Shown here one piece after another: positions 20,704-30,021 of a DNA stretch of 64,000 nt. Under the pieces are notes generated by a model that had not been told where the DNA came from, ran no database searches, and saw only the letters and a program-made list of their open reading frames with translations. The stretch covers positions 44,286-108,285 of the forward strand of contig NZ_JAUSBN010000056.1 of assembly GCF_030651995.1 (NCBI RefSeq). The letters run 5' to 3'. Position 1 is the first letter of the stretch; each line of letters opens with the position of its first letter. Source of the stretch: Reyranella sp. (lineage in GTDB: Bacteria > Pseudomonadota > Alphaproteobacteria > Reyranellales > Reyranellaceae). Position numbers and translations under genes: made by a program.

Positions 20704-21492
20704 ATGACGTCCCTGCCTGACCTGTCGGAAACGCAGATCCGCCGCTACGCGCGACATATCGTGCTGGCGGAGATCGGCGGCGTCGGTCAGTCGAAGCTGA
20801 TCGCGGCGAAAGTTCTGGTCGTCGGCGCCGGTGGTCTCGGCGCACCCCTCCTGCAGTATCTGGCGGCAGCCGGAATCGGCACGCTGGGTGTGATCGACCA
20901 TGACACGGTCGATCTTTCGAACCTGCAGCGCCAGGTGATTCACCGCACGTCCGACGTGGGTGTTTCCAAGGTCGAAAGCGCACGCCGTGCGCTGGAAGAG
21001 ATCAACCCGGACGTGCGCGTGCAGACGCACGACGAACGCCTCACGGCGGCGAATGCCCGGCGTGTCATCGAGAGCTACGACCTGGTGGCCGACGGCAGCG
21101 ACAACTTCGCCACGCGCTATCTGCTGAATGACGTCTGCTTCAAACTGAAGAAGACGCTGGTCTCGGCGGCGATCCTGCGCTTCGACGGCCAGATCTCGAC
21201 CTACAAGGCGTGGCAGGGCGCGGGACATCCCTGCCTGCGCTGCCTCTTTCCCGAAGCGCCGTCGGAAGACGCCGTACCGAGCTGCGCCCAGGCCGGCGTG
21301 CTGGGAGCCCTGGCCGGTACCCTGGGCACGCTGCAGGCCACCGAGGTCGTGAAGGAGATCCTGGGAGTCGGCCGCTCGCTCTCGGGGTCGCTCCTGATGT
21401 ACGACGCGCTCAACGCCTCCTTCGAGACGCTGGCGGTCACCAAGCGACCCGGGTGTCCGACCTGCGGCGAGTCGTCGAGGGCGAGCCCATGA
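20704..21492 (+). CDS. moeB: Molybdopterin-synthase adenylyltransferase MoeB/ThiF/HesA family
   Basis: A 262-residue E1-like enzyme that adenylates the C-terminal glycine of a ubiquitin-like sulfur carrier (MoaD or ThiS). The ATP-binding GAGGLGAPLLQYLAAAGIG is followed by DHDTVDLSNLQRQVIH, the family arginine and DGSDNFATRYLLND. The Zn-binding pairs CLRC and CPTC are both present. ATG 20704 starts MTSLPDLSETQ. The stop overlaps the start of the following DsrE gene in an ATGA, so the two are translationally coupled. Which sulfur carrier it serves is not shown here. Confidence 0.9.
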   Translation: MTSLPDLSETQIRRYARHIVLAEIGGVGQSKLIAAKVLVVGAGGLGAPLLQYLAAAGIGTLGVIDHDTVDLSNLQRQVIHRTSDVGVSKVESARRALEEINPDVRVQTHDERLTAANARRVIESYDLVADGSDNFATRYLLNDVCFKLKKTLVSAAILRFDGQISTYKAWQGAGHPCLRCLFPEAPSEDAVPSCAQAGVLGALAGTLGTLQATEVVKEILGVGRSLSGSLLMYDALNASFETLAVTKRPGCPTCGESSRASP

Positions 21493-21878
21493 GCGAAGGC
21501 GGCGTCTCCGTCATCCTGCGCTCCGACGATTACGAGAGCGCCCACTACGGGCTGGCCCTCGCGGCGGCCGCGCTGGCCGTCAACAAGCCGGCCGTCCTGT
21601 TCCTCACCATGGGCGGCATCCGCGCCCTGCAGGGCTCTCCGCCGGCACTGCGCGACTGGGAGCGCGACGCCCTCAACCGCGCACGCGGCGTCGGCGACTT
21701 CGAGACGCTGCTGCAGGCCTGCGTCGAGCTTGGCGCGCGGCTGATCGTGTGCGAAATGGGCCTGCGGTCGCTCGACATCGATCGCGCGAGCCTGCGGGCC
21801 GACGTGCCGTTTACGGTCGCCGGCATCGTGACCTTGCTGGAAGAAACCAAGCCGGGCATGCACCTGGTTTCATTGTGA
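21489..21878 (+). CDS. DsrE family protein
   Basis: A 129-residue protein of the DsrE/DsrF/TusD-like fold. Its pattern is VSVILRSDDYESAHYGLALAAAALA, then AVLFLTMGGIRAL, and LGARLIVCEMGLRSLDI with a single candidate sulfur-carrying cysteine. Such proteins bind or relay sulfane sulfur. Starting at ATG 21489, it overlaps the moeB stop by 4 bases and ends 16 bases before a PfkB kinase. Pairing with an E1-like sulfur-carrier activator suggests a part in sulfur transfer, by inference. Confidence 0.8.
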   Translation: MSEGGVSVILRSDDYESAHYGLALAAAALAVNKPAVLFLTMGGIRALQGSPPALRDWERDALNRARGVGDFETLLQACVELGARLIVCEMGLRSLDIDRASLRADVPFTVAGIVTLLEETKPGMHLVSL

Positions 21879-21894
21879 CCTTGTGGGAGACTTC

Positions 21895-22872
21895 ATGACA
21901 TCCGCCCCCTTCGACGTGCTGGGAATCGGCAACGCCATCGTCGACGTCATCTCGCGCTCCGACGAAGCTTTCCTCGGCAAGCACGGCCTGGTGAAGGGCA
22001 GCATGATGCTGATCGACGAGGAGCGCGCCGAGCAGCTCTATGCGGGCATGGGCCCCGGCATCGAGGTATCCGGCGGCTCCTGCGGCAACACGATGGCCGG
22101 CATCGCCTCGTTCGGCGGCAAGGGCGCCTATATCGGCAAGGTGCGCAACGACCAGCTCGGCGGCGTGTTCGGCCACGATCTCAAGGCAACCGGCGTGTCG
22201 TTCGAAACGCCGCCCGCGACCGACGGACCGGCGACCGCACGCTGCCTGATCCTCGTGACGCCCGACGCGCAGCGGACGATGAACACCTATCTGGGTGCCT
22301 GCACCGGCCTCGGCCCGGCAGACATCGACGCCAAACTCGTCGCCTCGGCCCAGGTCACCTATGTCGAAGGCTATCTGTGGGATGCGCCGGCCGCCAAGCA
22401 GGCGGTGCTCAAGGCCTTCGACGCCGCCCGCGCCGCAGGCCGCAAGGTCTCGATCACGCTGTCGGATTCCTTCTGCGTCCATCGTTATCGCGACGAGTTC
22501 CGCGACCTGATCCGCAACAAGGTCGACATCCTGTTCGGCAACGAGGCCGAGATCAAAGCGCTCTACGAGGTCGAGACCTTCGAGCAGGCGCTCGCCGAAG
22601 CGCGCAAGGAGGCCAAGATCGCCGCCCTCACCCGCAGCGAGAAGGGCTCGGTCGTGATCAAGGGCGAGGAGACCCACGAGGTCCCGGCGGCCCCGGTCTC
22701 GAAGGTCGTCGACACGACCGGTGCCGGCGATCTCTACGCCGCGGGCTTCCTGTTCGGCCTCACCCACGGCAAGCCGCTGGCCGAATGCGCGCGTCTGGGC
22801 GGCATCGCCGCCGCCGAGGTGATCTCCCATGTCGGCGCGCGGCCGGAACAGGCGCTGAAGGGCCTGGTTTGA
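21895..22872 (+). CDS. PfkB family sugar/adenosine kinase
   Basis: A 325-residue ribokinase-fold kinase. The start is FDVLGIGNAIVDVISRSDEAFL. The substrate region is GGSCGNTMAGIASFGGKGAYIGKV, and the C-terminal PfkB signature VVDTTGAGDLYAAGFLFG supplies the catalytic Asp and anion hole. The adenosine-kinase-like N-terminus (GNAIVDV) makes adenosine or a similar nucleoside the likely substrate, but sugar specificity is not certain. ATG 21895 has a GGGAG ribosome-binding site. The TGA stop overlaps the TTG start of the AmpG-like permease. Confidence 0.88.
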   Translation: MTSAPFDVLGIGNAIVDVISRSDEAFLGKHGLVKGSMMLIDEERAEQLYAGMGPGIEVSGGSCGNTMAGIASFGGKGAYIGKVRNDQLGGVFGHDLKATGVSFETPPATDGPATARCLILVTPDAQRTMNTYLGACTGLGPADIDAKLVASAQVTYVEGYLWDAPAAKQAVLKAFDAARAAGRKVSITLSDSFCVHRYRDEFRDLIRNKVDILFGNEAEIKALYEVETFEQALAEARKEAKIAALTRSEKGSVVIKGEETHEVPAAPVSKVVDTTGAGDLYAAGFLFGLTHGKPLAECARLGGIAAAEVISHVGARPEQALKGLV

Positions 22873-24260
22873 GCGCTGACGCTCCGGCGAGGGGATGGCG
22901 GGAGTCGCTCGCGACCTACCGCCATCCGCGCGTCGTCCAGTTCCTGTTTCTCGGCTTCTCGGCCGGGCTGCCCTTCCTGCTTGTCTTCTCGACGCTGTCG
23001 GCGTGGCTGCGCGAGTACGGCATCAGCCGCACCGCGATCGGCTTCGTCAGCTGGATCGGCATCACCTACTCGTTCAAGTTCGTCTGGTCGCCGGTCGTCG
23101 ATCGCGTCCCCCTGCCACTGCTGACACGGTGGCTGGGGCGACGCCGCTCCTGGATGCTGCTGGCCCAAAGCGGGATCGCGGGCGGCCTGCTCGCCATGGC
23201 GTTCTGCGACCCGCGCACCGACCTGTGGTGGATGGTCGTGTTCGCGCTGGTCGTCGCCTTCTCCTCGGCCACCCAGGACATCGCCCTCGATGCCTGCCGC
23301 ATCGAAGCGACCGATGCGAGCCTGCAGGGCGCGACGGCCGCGACCTATCAGCTCGGTTACCGCATCGCCGTCCTGGCCGCCGGTGCGGGCGCCCTGTACG
23401 TGGCGCAGTTCGTTTCCTGGACGGCGGCCTATCAGACGATGGCGGCGCTCGGCCTCGTCGGCATCCTGACGACCCTCCTGATCTCGGAGCCGGAGCGTCT
23501 CACCACAGCAGGAACGACCGAGCTCGAAGGCAAGGTCGCCGCCTTCGCCGCGGGTCTCGGGGCCATGCCCGGCTGGGCTCGCAAGGCGCTGATCTTCGTC
23601 TACGGCGCCATCGTCTGCCCGTTCGTCGACTTCTTCGCGCGCTTCCGCTGGATGGCCGTCCTGCTGCTGCTGTTCATCGGCCTGTTCAGGCTGTCGGACA
23701 TCGCCATGGGCGTCATGGCCAACCCGTTCTACATCGACATGGGATTCAGCAAGGACCAGATCGCCGACGTGTCGAAGATCTACGGCTTCGTCATGACGAT
23801 CCTGGGCGCGCTGCTGGGCGGGGCGCTGGTGTTCCGCGTGGGCGCGGCGCGGCTGCTGATGCCGGCGGTGTTCCTGATCGCGGCGAGCAACCTCACCTTC
23901 TCCTGGCTGGCCTGGGTGGGCGAGCCCGACCTGAGAATCCTCACGGTCGCCATCAGCGTCGACAACCTGGTGGGCGGCATGTCCGGTTCGATCTTCATCG
24001 CCTTCCTGTCGGGACTGACCAACACGGCCTACACGGCGACGCAGTACGCGCTGTTCACCTCGATCATGACCCTGCCCGGCAAGCTGCTGGGCGGATCCTC
24101 GGGATGGGTCGTGGACAGGCTGCAGGATGAATTCACCGCCACCCACAAGTTCGGCGGTTACGCGATCTTCTTCGTCTACACCGCGCTGCTCGGCCTGCCC
24201 GCACTCGTGCTGGCGGCGATCGTGCGCCGTCACTTCGAAAAAGAAACCCCTCCTTCCTGA
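22869..24260 (+). CDS. ampG: AmpG-like muropeptide permease (MFS)
   Basis: A 463-residue inner-membrane transporter with 12 or more helices, resembling AmpG, which imports anhydro-muropeptides for cell-wall recycling. Family-like stretches include RVVQFLFLGFSAGLPFLLVFSTLSAWLREYGISRTAIGF, YSFKFVWSPVVDRVPLP and FSSATQDIALDACRIEA. No ATG lies before the first helix. TTG 22869 overlaps the kinase stop (TTGA) and gives MSADAPARGWRESLATYRHPRVV, so translational coupling is likely. The stop codon lies inside the loop of a terminator hairpin. Confidence 0.88.
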   Translation: MSADAPARGWRESLATYRHPRVVQFLFLGFSAGLPFLLVFSTLSAWLREYGISRTAIGFVSWIGITYSFKFVWSPVVDRVPLPLLTRWLGRRRSWMLLAQSGIAGGLLAMAFCDPRTDLWWMVVFALVVAFSSATQDIALDACRIEATDASLQGATAATYQLGYRIAVLAAGAGALYVAQFVSWTAAYQTMAALGLVGILTTLLISEPERLTTAGTTELEGKVAAFAAGLGAMPGWARKALIFVYGAIVCPFVDFFARFRWMAVLLLLFIGLFRLSDIAMGVMANPFYIDMGFSKDQIADVSKIYGFVMTILGALLGGALVFRVGAARLLMPAVFLIAASNLTFSWLAWVGEPDLRILTVAISVDNLVGGMSGSIFIAFLSGLTNTAYTATQYALFTSIMTLPGKLLGGSSGWVVDRLQDEFTATHKFGGYAIFFVYTALLGLPALVLAAIVRRHFEKETPPS

Positions 24261-24272
24261 CGGAAGGAGGGG
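24247..24272. terminator. Bidirectional terminator hairpin overlapping the ampG stop
   Basis: Perfect 11-bp arms 24247-24257 and 24262-24272 (CCCCTCCTTCC) surround a TGAC loop that includes the ampG TGA stop. On the minus strand the stem is followed by TTTCTTTTTCG, a good T-tract for ending transcripts that come from the phoB side. The 176 bases between here and phoB hold no gene that I can see. Confidence 0.7.
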
Positions 24273-24448
24273 TCAGTGGCTCGGCTGCGGTCGTCGTCTC
24301 CGAGCCGGGGAACCGGCCCGTTCCGGGGAGCGGGGCGTGGGGGCCTGCAGGGAACGGGCAAGCTCTCTCTAGGCGCCCGACGCTACAAAACCGTTACTGC
24401 GTGTGTGGAAAACCCGGCAGCACAACTGGCATACAACGACGTGACGGA

Positions 24449-25141
24449 TCAGCCCGGCGTCGAATCCAGGGCGTAGCCGGCGGCGCGAACCGTGCGGATC
24501 ACGTCGGCGTGGTTGTCGCCGTTCAGCGCGATGCGCAGGCGTCGGATATGGACGTCGACGGTGCGGGCCTCGACATAGACGTCCTTGCCCCACACCGAGT
24601 CGAGCAGCTGCTCGCGCGAGAAGACGCGGCCAGGATGTTCCATGAAGTGCCGCAGCAGGCGGAACTCGGTCGGACCGAGATGGAGCGGCTTGCCACCGCG
24701 TGTCACGCGATGCGCCACCAGGTCCATGACGATGTCGGCATAGGACAGCGCCTCGTCGGCCAGCGCCGGCCGGATGCGGCGCAGCACGGCGCGGATGCGC
24801 GCGATCAGCTCGGTGGGCGAGAAGGGCTTCGGCACGTAATCGTCGGCCCCGGCGTCGAGGCCGCGCACGCGGTCGCCCTCCTCCCCGCGCGCCGTCAGCA
24901 TGATGATCGGCACGTTGGCGGTCGACGTCTGGCGGCGAAGCTGGCGACAGACCTCGATGCCCGACATAAGAGGCAGCATCCAGTCGAGCAGGATGAGGTC
25001 GGGCACGTCCTCCTGCACGGCGCGCAGCGCCTCCTCGCCGTCATAGGCGACGGCGACCCGGAAACCCGACTGTTCGAGATTGTAGCGCAGCAGTTCGACC
25101 AGCGCCGTCTCGTCCTCGACGACCAGCACATGAGGCTTCAT
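24449..25141 (-). CDS. phoB: Phosphate regulon response regulator PhoB
   Basis: A 230-residue OmpR-family regulator activated by PhoR during phosphate starvation. The receiver domain carries the acidic pair in VVEDE, the phosphorylated Asp in LILLDWMLPLMSG, and the conserved Lys in YVPKPFSPTELIARI. The C-terminal winged helix has LLRHFMEHPGRVFSREQLLDSVWG and VDVHIRRLR. I chose ATG 25141 (MKPHVLVVEDE), the usual PhoB start. An in-frame ATG at 25186, overlapping the phoU stop, would add 15 residues. It is the last gene of the pst operon, and its partner phoR lies 16 kb away. Confidence 0.95.
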   Translation of the reverse strand: MKPHVLVVEDETALVELLRYNLEQSGFRVAVAYDGEEALRAVQEDVPDLILLDWMLPLMSGIEVCRQLRRQTSTANVPIIMLTARGEEGDRVRGLDAGADDYVPKPFSPTELIARIRAVLRRIRPALADEALSYADIVMDLVAHRVTRGGKPLHLGPTEFRLLRHFMEHPGRVFSREQLLDSVWGKDVYVEARTVDVHIRRLRIALNGDNHADVIRTVRAAGYALDSTPG

Positions 25142-25188
25142 CGAGGAGGTGTGCGCGTCGCGCCGCGCGGGACTGGTGGCGACCATCG

Positions 25189-25914
25189 TCACGGCGTCGG
25201 ACCCACCGCAGCGCCGGTCGTGGCGTACATCGCGGCGCTGCCCTTCGGCCGGTCCTCCTCGAAGCCGTGGCCGGTCGCACGGAAACTCACCAGCTCGGCG
25301 ATGTTGGTGACATGGTCGCCGGCGCGTTCGATGTTCTTGGCCATGAACATGAGATGCGTGCACCCGGTGATCGTGCGCGGATCCTCCATCATGTAGGTGA
25401 GCAGCTCGCGGAACAGGCCGGTGTAGACTTGGTCGATCTCCTCGTCGCGCTCCCACACGTCGCGGGCCTTGGCGACGTCGCCCTGGGCGAAGGCGTCGAG
25501 CACGTCCTTGAGCGCCGTGCGCACCAGCCGGCCCAGCCGATCGATGCCGGCGACGGCCGAAGTAGGCGCCGCGGTCTGGCTGAGCACGATGCTGCGCTTG
25601 GCGGTGTTCTTGGCATAGTCGGCGATGCGCTCGAGCGCCGCGGCGATCTTGATCGACGACAGGATGACGCGCAGGTCGACCGCCATCGGCTGGCGCAGGG
25701 CCAGCAGCCGCACGGTCTGCTCCTGCACCGCCTCGTCCAGCGCGTCGACGCGGGGGTCGTCGACGATCACCTTCTCGGCGATCTCCGTGTCGCGGTCGCG
25801 CAGCGCCCGCAGCGACTGGGCGAGCTGGCTTTCCGTCAGGCCGCCCATCTCGCTGATCGTAGCGCTCAGCCGCTCCAGCTCCTCGTCGAAGCGCTTCAGG
25901 GTATGTTCGGGCAT
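25189..25914 (-). CDS. phoU: Phosphate transport/signalling regulator PhoU
   Basis: A 241-residue protein of two PhoU three-helix bundles that links the Pst transporter to PhoR and suppresses the Pho response when phosphate is plentiful. It starts MPEHTLKRFDEELERLSATISEMGGL. The metal-binding E/DxxxD-type motifs occur as DDPRVDALDEAV and DEEIDQVYTGLFRELL, and a second repeat contains MFMAKNIERAGDHVTNIAE. It sits 32 bases after pstB and overlaps or abuts phoB. Confidence 0.96.
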   Translation of the reverse strand: MPEHTLKRFDEELERLSATISEMGGLTESQLAQSLRALRDRDTEIAEKVIVDDPRVDALDEAVQEQTVRLLALRQPMAVDLRVILSSIKIAAALERIADYAKNTAKRSIVLSQTAAPTSAVAGIDRLGRLVRTALKDVLDAFAQGDVAKARDVWERDEEIDQVYTGLFRELLTYMMEDPRTITGCTHLMFMAKNIERAGDHVTNIAELVSFRATGHGFEEDRPKGSAAMYATTGAAVGPTP

Positions 25915-25946
25915 CGTTTGTCCCTTCTTCTCGTTCTCGTCGCCGA

Positions 25947-26777
25947 TCAGCCGAACCGGCCGGTGATGTAGGCCTGGGTCCGCTTGTCGGTCGGGGTGGT
26001 GAACACCGTCGCGGTCGCGCCGAACTCGACCAGCTCGCCCAGATACATGAAGGCGGTGAAGTCGGAGACGCGGGCCGCCTGCTGCATGTTGTGGGTGACG
26101 ATGACGATCGTGTAGTCCTGCTTCAGCTCGTCGATCAGCTCCTCGATCTTGGCCGTCGAGATCGGATCGAGCGCCGAGCACGGCTCGTCGAACAGGATGA
26201 CTTCGGGCTTCACCGCCACGGTGCGGGCGATGCAGAGGCGCTGCTGCTGGCCGCCCGACAGGCTGAGGCCGCTGGCGTTCAGCTTGTCCTTGACCTCTTC
26301 CCACAGCGCGCCGCGGCGCAGCGCCTGCTCGACCCGGCCGTCGAGTTCCGACTTGGGCAGGTTCTCGTAGAGACGGATGCCGAAGGCGATGTTCTCGTAG
26401 ATCGTCATCGGGAACGGCGTCGGCTTCTGGAACACCATGCCGATGCGCGCGCGCAACAGATTGATGTCCTGGCCTTCGCGCAGGAGGTTGTCGCCGTCGA
26501 ACATCACGTCGCCGGTCGCGCGCTGGCCGGGATAAAGGTCGTACATGCGGTTCAGGATGCGCAGCAGGGTCGACTTGCCGCAGCCCGAGGGTCCGATGAA
26601 CGCCGTGGCCTTGTTGGCGTAGAGCGACATGGTGATGGACTTGAGTGCCCGGCTGTCGCCGTAGAAGAAATCGAGGTTCTTGAGCGTGATCTTGGGCGTC
26701 AGCTTCGAGACGTCGAGCTTGGCGTGGCTGGCGATCGGAACGGCGACGTTGGGCGTTTCCGTGGATTGCATGGACAT
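25947..26777 (-). CDS. pstB: Phosphate ABC transporter ATP-binding protein PstB
   Basis: A 276-residue ATPase that powers high-affinity phosphate uptake. Walker A is [12 protein letters not shown], the Q-loop VFQKPTPFP is the PstB-specific form, the signature is [16 protein letters not shown], Walker B is [13 protein letters not shown] and the switch His is in [16 protein letters not shown] 26777 overlaps the pstA stop by one base (TGATG) and has a GAGGA ribosome-binding site, so the two are coupled. Confidence 0.97.
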   Translation of the reverse strand: MSMQSTETPNVAVPIASHAKLDVSKLTPKITLKNLDFFYGDSRALKSITMSLYANKATAFIGPSGCGKSTLLRILNRMYDLYPGQRATGDVMFDGDNLLREGQDINLLRARIGMVFQKPTPFPMTIYENIAFGIRLYENLPKSELDGRVEQALRRGALWEEVKDKLNASGLSLSGGQQQRLCIARTVAVKPEVILFDEPCSALDPISTAKIEELIDELKQDYTIVIVTHNMQQAARVSDFTAFMYLGELVEFGATATVFTTPTDKRTQAYITGRFG

Positions 26778-27649
26778 CAGGATTTCCTCGCGGAGGTGAG
26801 CGAACGGGCCAGGATGCTGAGGCCCAGCACGGTGACGGTGATCAGGAGCGCGCCGGTCCAGGCGAGCTTCTGCCATTCGGCGTACGGCGACAGGGCGAAC
26901 TGGAAGATGACCACCGGCAGGCTGGGCATCGGCGCACCCATGTCCAGGCTGAAGAACTGATTGTTCAGGGCGGTGAACAGGAGCGGCGCGGTCTCGCCAC
27001 TGATGCGGGCGATGGCCAGCAGGATGCCGGTGACGATGCCCGCCTGCGCCGCGCGATAGGCGATGCGCACGATCATGTGGGCACGCGGCAGGCCGATCGA
27101 GGCGGCGGCCTCGCGCAGCGTGTCGGGTACCAGGGTCAGCATGTCCTCGGTCGTTCGGACCACGACGGGTATCACGATGACGGCCAGGGCGACGGCGCCG
27201 GCCCATCCCGAGAAGTGGCCCATCGGGGCGACCAGGATCTCGTAGACGAACAGGCCGATCACGATCGACGGCGCGCTGAGCAGGATGTCGTTGATGAATC
27301 GCACGACGCTCGAGAGCTTGTCGTGGCGGCCATACTCCGCGAGGTAGGTGCCGGCCAGAATGCCGATCGGCGTGCCGATTATCACCGCCAGTACGGTCAT
27401 GATGATGCTGCCCATGATGGCGTTGAGCAGGCCGCCGGCAGCACCCGGCGGCGGCGTGTTCTCGGTGAATACCGCGAGCGAGAGACCGCCGACGCCCTTG
27501 TAGATCAGGACGCCGAGAATGAGGATCAGCCAGCCCAGGCCGAAGATCGTGGCCGCAAACGCCAGGCCCTTGGCGATGGCGTTGCGGCGGCGGCGGCCCG
27601 CGTAGAGCGGACTATCCAGGGCGGCCGTCTTGGATGCAGTAGTAGCCAT
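26777..27649 (-). CDS. pstA: Phosphate ABC transporter permease PstA
   Basis: A 290-residue inner-membrane permease with about six transmembrane helices. After a short cytoplasmic N-terminus come [19 protein letters not shown] and [28 protein letters not shown]. The ABC-coupling EAA-type loop is [24 protein letters not shown], followed by [13 protein letters not shown], the PstA signature. It lies 4 bases downstream of pstC and overlaps pstB. Confidence 0.97.
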   Translation of the reverse strand: MATTASKTAALDSPLYAGRRRRNAIAKGLAFAATIFGLGWLILILGVLIYKGVGGLSLAVFTENTPPPGAAGGLLNAIMGSIIMTVLAVIIGTPIGILAGTYLAEYGRHDKLSSVVRFINDILLSAPSIVIGLFVYEILVAPMGHFSGWAGAVALAVIVIPVVVRTTEDMLTLVPDTLREAAASIGLPRAHMIVRIAYRAAQAGIVTGILLAIARISGETAPLLFTALNNQFFSLDMGAPMPSLPVVIFQFALSPYAEWQKLAWTGALLITVTVLGLSILARSLTSARKS

Positions 27650-27653
27650 GACG

Positions 27654-28670
27654 TTATCTCCCCCCCTGCTGCTGCAGGCGCATCAGCAGGTAGCGCGCGA
27701 TCGCCAGCACACAGAAGGTGATGAAGAAGAGGATGAGGCCGAGCGCGACCAGCGAAGATGTGTAGAGGTCGCCCACCGCTTCGGTGAATTCGTTGGCGAT
27801 CGAGGCCGAGATCGTCGTGCCGGGCGCGAACAGCGAGGCCGAGATGTGATGGGCGTTGCCGATCACGAAGGTGACGGCCATCGTCTCGCCCAGCGCGCGA
27901 CCGAGTCCCAGCATGAAGCCGCCGATGACGCCGACCCGCGTGAACGGCAGGACGACGTAGCGGAACACTTCCCACGTCGTACAGCCGACGCCGTAGGCCG
28001 CTTCCTTGAGCACCGGCGGCACGGCGTCGAACACGTCGCGCGAGATCGAGGTGACGAAGGGCAGCACCATGATCGCGAGGATCAGGCCGGCGGTGAACAT
28101 GCCGATGCCGTAGGGCGGGCCCGCGAACAGCGTCGACAGGATGGGCACATTGGCGAAGGTGTCGATGAACAGCGGCTGCACGTGCTCCTGCATGAACGGC
28201 GCAAAGACGAACAGGCCCCAGATGCCATAGATGATGCTGGGGATGCCGGCGAGCAGCTCGATGGCGATGCCGATGGGGCGGCGCAGCATCTTCGGGCAGA
28301 GTTCGGTGAGAAAGAAGGCGACCATCAGGCCGACCGGCACCGCGATCAGCATCGCGATGAAGGACGTGACCAGGGTGCCGAAGATCGGCGCCAGGGCGCC
28401 GAACCGCTCGGTCACCGGGTTCCAGGACTCGTCGAACAGGAAGCCGAAGCCGAACGTGCTGAGCGCGGGAGCCGCGCCATAGATGAGGGCGATGATGACG
28501 CCGCTCAGCAGGGCGAGCACGGCGAGCGAAGCCCCGCGTGTCAGGCCATGGAAGATGGAGTCCGTCAATCTCAGGCGTCGCAGCACGGCCGCCCGCGAGG
28601 CGGATACGGCCGCCGGCGCGCTTGCGCCCTTCAATGCAACTTCACTCACGTCCCGCTCCCCCGAAGCCAT
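27654..28670 (-). CDS. pstC: Phosphate ABC transporter permease PstC
   Basis: A 338-residue permease with about six or seven transmembrane helices, partner of PstA in the phosphate channel. Typical stretches are [32 protein letters not shown] and [15 protein letters not shown]. The coupling loop is [22 protein letters not shown], with [15 protein letters not shown] near the C-terminus. It starts 50 bases after pstS, separated by a hairpin that should lower its expression relative to the binding protein. Confidence 0.97.
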   Translation of the reverse strand: MASGERDVSEVALKGASAPAAVSASRAAVLRRLRLTDSIFHGLTRGASLAVLALLSGVIIALIYGAAPALSTFGFGFLFDESWNPVTERFGALAPIFGTLVTSFIAMLIAVPVGLMVAFFLTELCPKMLRRPIGIAIELLAGIPSIIYGIWGLFVFAPFMQEHVQPLFIDTFANVPILSTLFAGPPYGIGMFTAGLILAIMVLPFVTSISRDVFDAVPPVLKEAAYGVGCTTWEVFRYVVLPFTRVGVIGGFMLGLGRALGETMAVTFVIGNAHHISASLFAPGTTISASIANEFTEAVGDLYTSSLVALGLILFFITFCVLAIARYLLMRLQQQGGR

Positions 28671-28687
28671 AAGCCCCCCAAGAAAGA

Positions 28688-28711
28688 GGGGCGGGTGTCA
28701 CCACCCGCCCC
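28688..28711 (-). terminator. Hairpin between pstS and pstC
   Basis: Perfect 10-bp arms 28688-28697 and 28702-28711 (GGGGCGGGTG) enclose a 4-base loop, followed on the minus strand by CTCTTTCTTGG. It probably acts as a partial terminator, so that pstS mRNA exceeds pstCAB mRNA, and also protects the pstS 3' end. Confidence 0.65.
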
Positions 28712-28720
28712 GTCACCATT

Positions 28721-29764
28721 CTAGTTCGTCGGCGAGTACAGCGGCTTGCCGTCCGCGCCCTTGATCTCGGCCTGCCACATCTTCTTGATGTCGTTGACGA
28801 CGTTCTGGGGCATCGGCACGTAGTCGAGCGAGTCCGCCATGGCGTCGCCCTTGGCGTAGGCCCAGGCGAAGAACTTCAACGCCTCGGCCGACTCCGCCGG
28901 CTTCTCCGGCTTCTTGTACATCAGGATCCAGGTCGCGGCCGCCATCGGCCAGGACTGGTCGCCCGGCTGGTTGGCCAGGATCACGCCGAAGCCCGGCTTG
29001 GACATCCAGTCGGCGTTCGCCGCGGCGGCCTGCACCGTATCCGAGCCCGGGGCGACCGCCTTGCCCGACTTGTTGATCATCTTGGTGAAGGTCATCTTGT
29101 TTTCTTTGGCGTAGGCGTACTCGACATAGCCGATCGAGCCCTTGGTCTGCGCCACGTTGCCGGCCACGCCTTCGTTGCCCTTGGCGCCGATGCCCACCGG
29201 CCATTGCAGCGCCGTGCTGACGCCGACCTTCGTCTTCCAGTCCGGGCTCACCTCGGCCAGATAGAAGGCGAAGTTATAGGTCGTGCCCGATCCGTCCGAG
29301 CGACGCACCACCACGATGGCCTGCTTCGGCAGCTTGAGGTTGGGGTTGAGCTTGGCGATCGCCGCATCGTCCCAGCTCTTGATCTGGCCGAGGTAGATGC
29401 TGGCCAGCGTCGGGCCGTCGAGCACAATCTCGCCGGGCTTGATGCCTTCGAGATTGACGATCGGGGTCACGGAACCCATCACCATCGGGAACTGCACGAG
29501 ACCGGAATCATCGAGGTCCTTGCCCGTGAGCGGGGCGTCGGTGGCGCCGAAGGTCACGGTCTTGGCCTTGATCTGCTTGATGCCGCCGCCCGAGCCGATC
29601 GACTGGTAGTTGAGACTGTTGCCGGTCTCCTTCTTGTAAGCGTCGGCCCACTTGGCGTAGATCGGGTAGGGGAAGGTGGCGCCTGCACCGGAAATGTCGA
29701 TGGCATAGGCAGCCGCCGGCGAAAACGCGAAAGCTGTCGCGAGGACGATCTTGGTCAGGTTCAC
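28721..29764 (-). CDS. pstS: Phosphate-binding periplasmic protein PstS
   Basis: A 347-residue phosphate receptor with a signal peptide ([21 protein letters not shown]). The mature start [18 protein letters not shown] is classical for PstS. The phosphate-binding loop is [11 protein letters not shown], and [18 protein letters not shown] is the second anion-binding region. The length is normal. It is the first gene of pstSCAB-phoU-phoB and has a strong Pho box 63 bases upstream of its ATG. Confidence 0.97.
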   Translation of the reverse strand: MNLTKIVLATAFAFSPAAAYAIDISGAGATFPYPIYAKWADAYKKETGNSLNYQSIGSGGGIKQIKAKTVTFGATDAPLTGKDLDDSGLVQFPMVMGSVTPIVNLEGIKPGEIVLDGPTLASIYLGQIKSWDDAAIAKLNPNLKLPKQAIVVVRRSDGSGTTYNFAFYLAEVSPDWKTKVGVSTALQWPVGIGAKGNEGVAGNVAQTKGSIGYVEYAYAKENKMTFTKMINKSGKAVAPGSDTVQAAAANADWMSKPGFGVILANQPGDQSWPMAAATWILMYKKPEKPAESAEALKFFAWAYAKGDAMADSLDYVPMPQNVVNDIKKMWQAEIKGADGKPLYSPTN

Positions 29765-29826
29765 GGGGTTTCTCCTTCGTTGAATGTCGAAGCGCCCGTC
29801 ATCTAGGAGCCGTACGTCTCCCTCAT

Positions 29827-29855
29827 ATGACGGAAATATGACAATCCGGTTACAG
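29827..29855 (-). promoter_or_regulatory. Pho box (three repeats) upstream of pstS
   Basis: On the minus strand, CTGTAAC, TTGTCAT and CCGTCAT are spaced by 4 bases each, giving an 11-base period. Each unit fits the PhoB half-site CTGTCAT/CTGTAAC. The element lies 63 to 91 bases before the pstS ATG. Confidence 0.85.
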
Positions 29856-29943
29856 GGTGGCCCACCGCGCAGGGTAACTGCCGGCCCGGCTTGAATATTT
29901 GATCCAAATCAAGGGGTTGGCCGCCAGGGCAGGAGCCCGGCGA

Positions 29944-29961
29944 GCGTCACACGAATTTAAC
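29944..29961 (+). promoter_or_regulatory. Candidate Pho box upstream of phnG
   Basis: GCGTCAC, 4 bases, ATTTAAC: two degenerate PhoB half-sites in the direction of phnG, ending 60 bases before its ATG. It is weaker than the sites before pstS and phnC. An inverted repeat (CGCTGCG at 29961-29967 with CGCAGCG at 29983-29989) follows directly. Confidence 0.35.
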
Positions 29962-30021
29962 GCTGCGCCCTCGGAACGGTAACGCAGCGCCCCGAAGGTG
30001 CGCCTCTTTCGAGAGCACCCC

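Noticed and set aside
29961..29989. Inverted repeat CGCTGCG/CGCAGCG before phnG as a phnF-type operator
   Set aside because: No PhnF regulator gene is present and the spacing is loose. It is mentioned only beside the weak Pho box.
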